This document shows, in pieces, positions 35,301-44,300 of a stretch of DNA of 64,000 bases (within the stretch, counting starts at the first letter, position 1; each line of letters starts with the position of its first letter). The position numbers were made by a program, and so were the translations under genes. The stretch is from assembly GCA_014529385.2 (NCBI GenBank), contig CM043957.1:86564881-86628880 (forward strand). The letters run 5' to 3'. This DNA comes from Adiantum capillus-veneris. Taxonomy: Eukaryota; Streptophyta; Polypodiopsida; Polypodiales; Pteridaceae. A model generated the notes under the pieces. That model worked only from the letters and a program-made list of their open reading frames with translations, was not told where the DNA came from and did no database searches.

Positions 35301-38300
35301 TCCACCTGCTTTCCTCCTGATTTTCTCATTCAAGATAGAACCCCTAACACCATCAAAGGTCAAATTGGGGTTATTCGACAATGAAACCACCAATGTTTCC
35401 CATGAATCAGGTAAGGTTATAAGCAAGAAGATAGCTTTCAGCTTATTATCAAAAGAAGGCAAACCTGAATCCTGTAACTGCGACAAAGTGCCCGTAAACA
35501 ACGACAAGTGCTCTGCAGCGCTCTTAGACTCATCTAGCTGCATGCCAACAAGTTTTCGCATCAAATGCACTTGGTTGACAGGCGTTGTATTCTCATACAT
35601 CGCCTTTAACTTCTCCCACACATCAAAAGCATTTGTGAGACCTTTCAAATCAATGATTGTCTCATCGGTCATGGCCATTTTGATGTACGTAACTGCCTTC
35701 CTGTTCAGGCTAACCCATGCTTCATCTGACATATCCTGTGGCTTTACCTGTTCAAGTGCCCCTTCACAATCCTTAAGAAATAGGATTCCCTGGATCTTGT
35801 CTTTCCAAAGGTCGAAACCTGTTCCATCGAACCTTCTAATCTCGAAGAGATTCTTCACATCCGAAGAAGATGAGGCCATAGATACACGAATAAGAGGACT
35901 AATACGCTACAGCTCCAAATGGTCACAGGAGCAATTTGGGGCAAAATGGATCAATTTAGGCACAAAAAACAATTTCTGAAATTTCTGCGCAGGAAATTTC
36001 AACAAGTGAATTTGTGCTCAAAAACAACAATTTTAGTTTTTTTTAGCCTCACAGGACATACATAAAGCTAATGCACAGCCTTTAGAAGCATGTATAAGCA
36101 AAAGCCCCAACTTGTAGCATCAAATTTGCAGAAAATTGAACCACAAATGGTCATACATAGCCAAAACTTGTCAAATGTGCATAAAATGCATCAATTTGCA
36201 CTTTCCTCAATGTAGATGCATCAAAAATACACTTGCAAAAACCTGCGTAAATCTGAAATTTGCTGAAAATACATGTTTTGGGACTTGTTTTTCACAATTT
36301 CTTTGTTTTCGGGTAGCGGGAACCTAGTAAAGATGTTCCCTCACCTTAATACATGATTTGCAAAACCTGTATTTTCCTGTCATAACCTGTAATTTGCTGA
36401 TTTTGACCTAATTGGAACCTGTTTTAGGTCAATTTGACTAGCCGGGAGCCCTCTAGTGTCCAAGGACGTGTCCTTTGGCGATAAAATTGCAAAACCTCGC
36501 GTAAAAGTTGACTTCCTTGGCTGAAAATCAGCGTTTGCAGGTTTGGAAGCAAACCCTAAATTTGCTCTGATATCAGTTGATGAGTGCGCAGCAATGTGTG
36601 CAAGTGATAGAGCACGAGGAGATGTGCAAGACTTGAGCCTTGGAGAGGAGGCGTTGGTGTGCAGAGGTGGGGACGTGAGAGGTCGAAGTAGGAGAGAGAG
36701 AGAGAGAGAGACTGCACGATTCTTGTAAGGGTAATAAGTTGAGAGTGAATTGGGCTCTCATTCCCTTTATTAAAGTATAGGACCATTTTTAAGTTAGTGG
36801 CCAAGTTCAATGTGAACTTGGCCAAAGGTTAGTAACCTTTAAAAACTATACACAAAAGGGGTCATTTGGGCTGGCCATTTGGGCCTTTAACCCAACCAAG
36901 AATGATGCGACTCTCCAGGTTCGGAACTGAACCATCACCGTGATGCAGAAGGATATGCCAGTCGTCCTCAAAGTTCGGTTGTCCGAACAAAACCTCGAAT
37001 AAACTCTCTCTACTTGTTTTTCTTTATAGCTAGAAAGTATTGTTTGAAAATTTGTTTGAAATGGATGGTATCTGTTTTAAACTTGTTTTGGTGCCGATTT
37101 GAAATGTTTGACTCTCGTTTTAATACTGGTTTCAATGATTGGTGATTTTACTCCCGGGTGGAGTAGTGAGAAATGATGATTGAAAAGTGTTGTTTTTACT
37201 CATGGCCCGGACCGTTGTGGTTATTTTACGGGAGGAGTATTATTGTTGTGACTCCCAGCCCAGACATAGATGGTTATGCAAGAGGAGTATTAAGAAGTCT
37301 GAGCAGTGGTTACTCTCAACACCTCCAAACGACGTAGGCTGCGGTCTGGGGGGGCGTTTGGTTGTAAAAGGCCTCTATATCTCCCGGACCGGACCTTTTT
37401 AGGTTATGCACGAGGAGTGATGAGGGAGTCGTTGAATATCTCCCAGCCCGGATCTTGTTAGGTTATGCGGGAGGAGTGTTCATCGGCAGCTTTATGTTTC
37501 TATGTCTTCTAACATGCATATGTGAGCATTTGTGTTGCATTGTCACTGAATATTCCTAATTGCATGAGATTGCTTGGGTATGTAATTTTAGTGCATCAAG
37601 ACACCCATGGAAGATCAGTGCGGTATGGGTGTGATGGCTAATTTTACTCTGCCGGAATATCAAGAGCTCCTATCTGGACGAAAGGAGAAGCCAACTCCTT
37701 GATTAAAAGAGCCGAAAGGAGAAGCTAACTCCTTAACAAAAAGAGCAAAGTGATTGTCCCTCGGAATGTCCCTTGGAAATTTTTGAGATAACTTGAGTTG
37801 TTTTGCAGATATGCTATAATCGCGGACGATTACTTTCTTTCAAGAAGGGGGGATGTCACAAACTGTTGACGTGTCAAAGCTTTAAAGAATGGAGCCAACT
37901 TACAGATGCCGACGGAGCAACCTAAAACCTAAGAAAAACAAGTAACAGAAGAAGAAGAAGTCCTACCAACTTATGGGGACCCCGTCCGATAAAATAAAGC
38001 AAGACTCACACACACTCACGCAAAACTGATGACGTGGCAGCTCTACGAACGCTCCACGTTTTACATGACTGATGACGTGGCAGTTGTACGAAATTCCGCA
38101 AATCGTGCTGGCAGCTTTTTGGCATTGCTTTTGCACCAGAAGCTTTTGAGTTTTTAAGGCTTTTCATGTAAACTGCTTTTGGGACCTAGGGCCTTTAAAT
38201 ATGTGCTAAGGGTTCATTCTCTAGCATGCTTCCTGGAGAAGGTGCAGAGTTTGGAATATCGGCTTGTATTGTGTTGATGCAATATAAAGAAATACCGAAA

Positions 38301-41300
38301 GGGGCGCCAAGGTTTGGGGCCAATACTCTCTGGGGTGGAATTCCGCCACTCAGTGTCGCGTGTCGTCTCTCTCTCTCAGTTCAGTTGTTATTGAAGTGCT
38401 AAAAGTCTGTTCAGTATGTTCTTTTCTATTGGCACGTGGTGCCCGTCTTATGATAAAACCATCTAATGCCCAAAAGCATATCACATCCTGAGAGAGGAGA
38501 CACGAAAAATTTTCTACGGAAGGCAGCATGTTGAACTGTAAACAACACATCAAGACACTCTTGCACAATGAGAGAGTCCATACCGAGAGCGAAGCCCGAC
38601 ACCTCGAGAGGAGATGTCTGGCTAACCTCTGGCGGGCACTCTCTACAAGAGATGCACTAATCACATCATGCATACTACTCGAATCAAACAATATGACAAA
38701 ACGCTGACCCTTCACATGATCATAACATTTAAAGAGAGACTCATCAATGTGTATGTCAGAAACATGTGAAGACTCAGATTGGTTCATTAAAGTGCTTGTG
38801 GTAGCTGTCGGTGCTTTGGGTTCTTTAGGTGGGGTTGTCTTAGAAAGCCTTCTTAATGTGACCCTTGCGTGACATTGATAACATCTACCTTCCTTAGCAT
38901 AAATCACTTGTTCTTCGGCCGTTATGTATCCTCCTATAATTCCTTGTGCGGCTTTTTCATCCAGGGTTAGCTTAGGTTTTGCAGATGCTTTAGATTTACC
39001 CTTAGATTCATTTTGAGAGTTCTTTTCCAAAGGATTAGAGGAAGATTGGCTAGAAGAGTTACCATTCTTACCGTTCTGTGGATTCTGAGGAGTCTGAGAG
39101 GTACTGTGAGAAGACTTGTTCTCCTTAGGCTTTCCCTTGTTGTGCTTCATCTCCTGTGCGAGAGCAATCGCTACCGCCTTGTTGAGATCGACAGGGTCGA
39201 AGACTTCGACATCAAACCTGATATAGTCGTCCAACCCAAAATTAAAAGCCTCTTTGAGCTTCGCATCCGATTTGCGTAATTGGGTGCCAAGCTGCAAAAC
39301 ACGGTTAGAAAAAGACATGACTAGAGTACCACTTTGCCTGATATTGCGCCAATCTTCCTTTAACCGTGCTAGGTACTAAGGTGACAAGAACTGCGCCTTA
39401 AGCTTGTCTTGGAAGTCGGCCCAACTTAAAGAAAGGGGCACGCCTTCCTCAGCTTCCTCTAGGTGCGCGGCCAACTACTCCTCTTGCCACGCTTGATACC
39501 AATTAATGGCATCACCGGCAAGAGACATGGCTGCCGTCAAAACTTTGATATTTCTTGTCTTCTTAGTTGTCGCAAAATAAGCATTAAATTGATGCAACCA
39601 AGAATGAATAACATTAGCATCCATCTTACCGTCATACTTACTCAATGTCAACTTCTCCGTGACGGGGTTGTTGCAATCCGCTTCTTGACTTGTGCTACCT
39701 GATGATTCACCAACGTCCTTGAGTGGCTCGGACTTCGAGGTGAGAACTTGTAGGACCAACTCTTGCATGCGTTGGTCTCTCTGCACCTCACGTTCTAATT
39801 CCAAGGCCGTTCGTCTTTCTTCGGCCGCCATGCGCGCTTGCTCACACTCACGCTCCAAGGCTACCCTTCGTTCTTCGGCCGCCAAGCGAGCTTGCTCACG
39901 CTCGCGATCATAGGTGGCGCGTTGCGCCTCTTGTTGTAGCATCATGTCCATCATCGACTTGACCATAGCCTCCATAGGATTTGGTGAAACCGTGGCGTAG
40001 ATGGAGAAGGGGGAGAGTCGGAAAAACCTCCTAGTGGGGAAAATTCTTCTTCACTACCTGCATGCTCATCACCTTCATGCAAAGTATCCATTCCGCTTCA
40101 AGTGATGACCATACACTGAGATCTTGGGTACTTAAGTTCACGAGGAACTTGGGTTCTTGTGGTTCTTGGGTTCTTGAGGTCTTGAGGTTCTTGGGTTCTT
40201 TATCTTGCAATCTGTGTTAGAGAAGGCTTTTCTCTTACCCGAGCTCGACTCTTCCGTGCGGGTGCACCCCTTGGCGGCCTTTCACTCACACCAAAGTTGC
40301 TTTTTCCCACCTCAAGTCGATTGGCCGGCCGCCAAGTGCACGGTCCGCTCTCAATGAGTGAAAAGAGGAATGAGGGGAGGCCGGACAAGCCCTTCTTTCT
40401 TGGGTTTCCTGTCACTCTTTAAAAACACGATTAGGAATCGACGCGCCCAAGTGGACTAGGGTTACATGCGACCGCAACAAGCAAAAAAAAAAATCTTGTG
40501 ATTCTTTCCTTGAGTGATACAGAACACTATCAAAGCTATGATACCAATGTAAGGTACAGCGGAAGTGAATGTTGAACTTTGCTCAAGATAAGTGCTCCAA
40601 ACTGTACTCAAGGGTTCCTTTTACTTACGGAAGGGAGAGCCTTCCGTTCCTTTAGTGAGAGAGTGCAAATGGTCACAAACAAAGTGAAAAGACACTGTGA
40701 ATGAAGATATTGAGACTAAGAGAGAGATAGAGAGAAGAATACGACACCCGACTGTTGCCAAACCCTCCTCCAAGGGCCGTTCTCTCGATGGCAAGAGAAG
40801 TCTATGCTTTTGATTACACAAATCTCGTACAAAGGTGCTGATGCAAGTTCTTGATGCTATGATGCAATGATGATCTAAGTCGGAGACGGCGGCGACGACG
40901 AGCGCGGGGACGATGCTGATGACTGCTGGCTGAAAACTCTGACATGAGAGGCTGAAAACGCTGCTATATCTGGCTGAAAAACGCTGCTTTATCTGGCTGA
41001 AAACGCTACTGAAAAACGTTGGTACAAGCTGATGTAAAATGTTGGCACAGGCTGCTGTAAAACGTTGGTACAGGCTGGTACAAAATGCTGATGCTGGCTG
41101 GTACAAAACGCTAGGGTAGGCAGGCGATCTGCAAACGCTGAACGTTGAAATCCCTGGCGCTAGGGCTGAAGATGCTTGATGAAAACGCTGGTCTTGCTGA
41201 GGGTCTTGCTGAGGAGAAACACTAGAGGGCCTGCTGCAGAGTCGGTATGTGCTCTCTTGGTTTCTTCTGCTTCTATTGAGTGACTGCCAGGTTTCTTTTA

Positions 41301-44300
41301 TATTAACTTAGCAAATTTGCCCTACCCAGTTTCCCAACAAAGTCACTTATTAATAGTAAGTGAAAAAATGGATAAATAGGGAAAACGGGTTCTGTGCATT
41401 GTAAAATGCTCATGATGGGTACTGATTGTCATGCTGATGATCATGCTGTGTGCAACCAGAGGATATGCAACTACTCAGTACCTGGACATGCTCGGCCTGC
41501 GCACAGGCTCACAAAGGTGCCAAAACACTTCCTAAGCTGACTTGAACCCTAGACATGAAGTAGCTTGTCCACATGCACATAGGGTTAGATGTGCACGTGG
41601 CATATACAGTTAGGACTAGACACATGACTCCCTCCCAACTAGGCTCCATGTCGAAAAGCTGCATAAGCCAAGCCCACATGACCTAACAATTCTCCCTCTT
41701 TGGTTCATCTATTAAGTGTACATAATTGTCATGCAAGGATGTGATGATAATCCATAAAGCTTGCTCATTTTTTGCTAGGTTTTGTGCATTCATGAAACAT
41801 GTTTTTGCACCTTCACTTGAAGAGGGATCACTAATGGTAGGCTTCACTATTCCCCATAGACCCTTTTTCATCGAGTAGCCCTAGCTTCCTTTGTTGCCAG
41901 GTGTGGCCATCACCTTTGAACCGCTCAATTCTATTTTCTCCCATGATGTGGTGTCACAAAAGTGATGATGTGGCACTTGAGCCCCGACCAGAGCATTTAC
42001 GCAGAGATCGCAAAACATGATGTAACGGGAGGGCACCATTTGCCAAGTGAAAAGATTACATTGGAACACACTTTTAGCACTTCAAAACAACGAGAGAGAG
42101 AGAGCCCACATTACATATTTAAAGCCCATGGCCTCGAAAGCAATTGCTATGAAAAGCTCCAAGTCCAAAAGCTCTTGTTCCCAAAGGCTGTCAATCTCTG
42201 GCTGTTTTCGTAAATCACGTTGTTGTCCGTACATGTGCCACATCAGCATTACTTCCATGAATTGCGTGCAATCCGTAAAGTGTGCCATGTCAGCACTGAT
42301 TCCGTAAATCGCGCTGATTCTGTACATAGGACGTTCTTTTTTTATTCTTGGCCGGTAGTTCAAAGTTAGGTCCTTAATGGTCCTAACCCCCTAGGAGTGC
42401 CACGTCACCAAACTTGTGACATACCCCCGTCTTGAAAGAAGAGTAATCGTCCACGATTAGACCTACAAAACTATCCGATTCTTTAGCAAACATTGCCTTT
42501 GTTCACACATGCCAATGATGATCATGACCAAACACCACATTCTCTAGCACTTTCAAGCACTAACACAAAGGATCTTTTTTGCGCAAAAGAGACACGTCCT
42601 TCATGAAAATTCGATACTTGTGTTTTTAAAAGGTTTTTTAATACTTGTGTTGCTGCAACAACCCTTCCCTCAACAGCTGCATTATAGCGAGTTGCAACCC
42701 GGCTTCCCTACCTCAAACATGATGAAGAAAATTGAAGTAGCAGAGATTTTCTAAGTTCATAACCCTAGTTAGGTGGCCTCTTGGCACTAGGATGTAGCAA
42801 GGTTCAAACCAAAGACCTCTTGGTCACATGGACTGATGAGCTACAGAAGGCTGGGACAATAATGATGACTTCAATCTGATAGTATTTTATCAGATCTCCC
42901 TACCAAAACGTTATTTTGAGCCTCGCTGATAATCTTCAATAATAAAAGTGAAAAAATGATACCTATTATAGTTTTACATAATCTCGTTAATGATGATACT
43001 CTAAACTTTAATAATGACCCCTCATACATAATAAAAGGTTATAATAATATCCCTCTAATTGACATTAAACCCTTAGCTTTTTACATGTGAAAATGACAAA
43101 GCTTTCTGGTCTTATTCATCAGAAAGAGGTAATTCATTTAATTTTTCTAAATTTCAAACAAACAATGTACTCCACTATTACCATCTTGTTGAGATATACT
43201 CTGTGTAAGGCTGTTTAGAGTACACTCCTCTACAGCTGCCAAAGTCTGCCAGCTGGAGAAACAAATAATTTAAGCTTACTAGGGCGAAGTATGACACAGT
43301 GGTTGTTTAGATTAAATGTTTACAGAAACAGGCTAGAGTCTTGTAACCTTAAGGACTTCGTCCATTATAAGGATGTTCTCTGGTTTGATATCTCGATGGA
43401 AAATGCCGTTTCTATGCATGTGATCCATTGCTATATTACAGGTATTAAGATGTCACATAGTTTGGTTTAGAATCTGCTTAATCTTGTAAATTCTTCAAGT
43501 TGCAAGAACTCCCTTGAATGAGTGCCATGCAGACACCCACTTATGAAGAAGGATGATGAGGAAATGCATTTGTCAGCAAGCATACATATGTGTGCAACTG
43601 CTGTTGATTCTAATATGTCAAAATCTAATCCATACCCCGAAGTGAGGTGCAGCATTAATACGCACAAATGTCTATAGATATAAAATGTGATTGAGTAGGC
43701 GCCTTTGGTGACCAGTAAATACATACAGATGTGCATGAATATATTCATGGATTCATATCATGTACATTTACGTACCATGGATCAACTTGCAGCCAGAATC
43801 TACCTTTAATTAGTTGATACATGTAACACTTGACACGTTCTTCAGATACATATGTTCTGCGCCCTCGGATCAGCTCATAAATATTCATATCCATCAGCTC
43901 AAATACCAAAGCAAGTCTACCAGTCGGTTGATCACTGCAGGCAAAATGGATGTCATAATCAAGACTTTGATTATGACTTGAAATACAGATCTACACAACA
44001 GCAATCCTATTCAAGTTGAAGAGCAAAATGAGCTTCCAATAAGGCAAGGAGTGTACGCACTATAAAACTTCTATAAGCTTGATAATATTGGCATGGGGAG
44101 AAAGCCTCTGCAATGCCTGGATCTCCCGGAGGTTGGTCACCTGCTTTTTATGCATGTATAAGAGTATAGATCATCGAGTTGAATCTTGGGAGGCTGTGAG
44201 GTCAAAATTCTGTACGTAGATGAATTAGGATCAAACCTGTTCTAAACTGTCGAATGTGTTCTTCATACATTTGATAGCCACGTACTTGCTGGTTTTGAGA

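Larger units (their letters stand above)
23807..36897 (-). mobile_element. Ty1/copia element 'E'
   Basis: LTRs of 312 and 320 bp lie at 23807-24118 and 36578-36897. The target duplication AAGAA is at 23802-23806 and 36898-36902. The primer site on the minus strand is TGATATCAGAGC (36564-36575), and the polypurine tract AAGTGGGAGGT adjoins the 3' LTR. The order Gag, protease, integrase, RT, RNase H is the copia order. Chromovirus F is inserted between the integrase and RT. It lies inside the protease frame of element C. Confidence 0.93.
16364..38455 (+). mobile_element. Non-autonomous Gag-protease LTR element 'C'
   Basis: LTRs of 634 and 592 bp lie at 16364-16997 and 37864-38455. The target duplication AAAC is at 16360-16363 and 38456-38459 (4 bp exact; a 5-bp version would carry a mismatch). 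The primer site TGGTATCGGAGC is at 16999-17010, and the polypurine tract AAGAAGGGGGGA is just before the 3' LTR. Taking out the inserted C' and E, the internal part has Gag with a zinc knuckle and an aspartic protease, and then goes straight into a repeat-bearing 3' region with no RT or integrase. It sits in element A between protease and RT. Confidence 0.88.
5526..41602 (-). mobile_element. Ty3/gypsy chromovirus 'A', outermost element of the nest
   Basis: The two ~1.06-kb LTRs at 5526-6593 and 40548-41602 are in the same orientation. The 5-bp target duplication TATAC is exact at 5521-5525 and 41603-41607. On the minus strand the 5' LTR (right) is followed by a primer site at 40535-40546 reading TGGTATCATAGC, one mismatch from the initiator-Met tRNA site. 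The gene order is Gag (about 40000-38460), protease, RT, RNase H, integrase and a terminal chromodomain-like segment (to 6629), then a purine tract and the 3' LTR. Only about 7.3 kb of the span is A itself; B and C with their contents make up the rest. All ORFs are broken. Confidence 0.93.
4242..43181 (-). other. Giant intron of the MOK kinase gene (38,940 bp)
   Basis: The donor is ATG|GTAATA at 43182/43181 and the acceptor is TTGTAG|GTATCG at 4242/4241, both on the minus strand. The flanking exons join a TGG codon exactly and continue the conserved motif STRW-YRAPE. The intron is almost wholly nested LTR retrotransposons. Removing them leaves roughly 0.6 kb at the acceptor side (4242-4872) and 0.76 kb at the donor side (42422-43181), in which I recognise nothing. 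Most inserted coding regions (A, E, F) share the gene's minus orientation, while B, C, C' and the Penelope-like element are opposed. Confidence 0.9.

Noticed and set aside
35278-35979. 233-residue plus-strand ORF
   Set aside because: It lies antisense to the intact copia Gag (34971-35879) and has no domain of its own.
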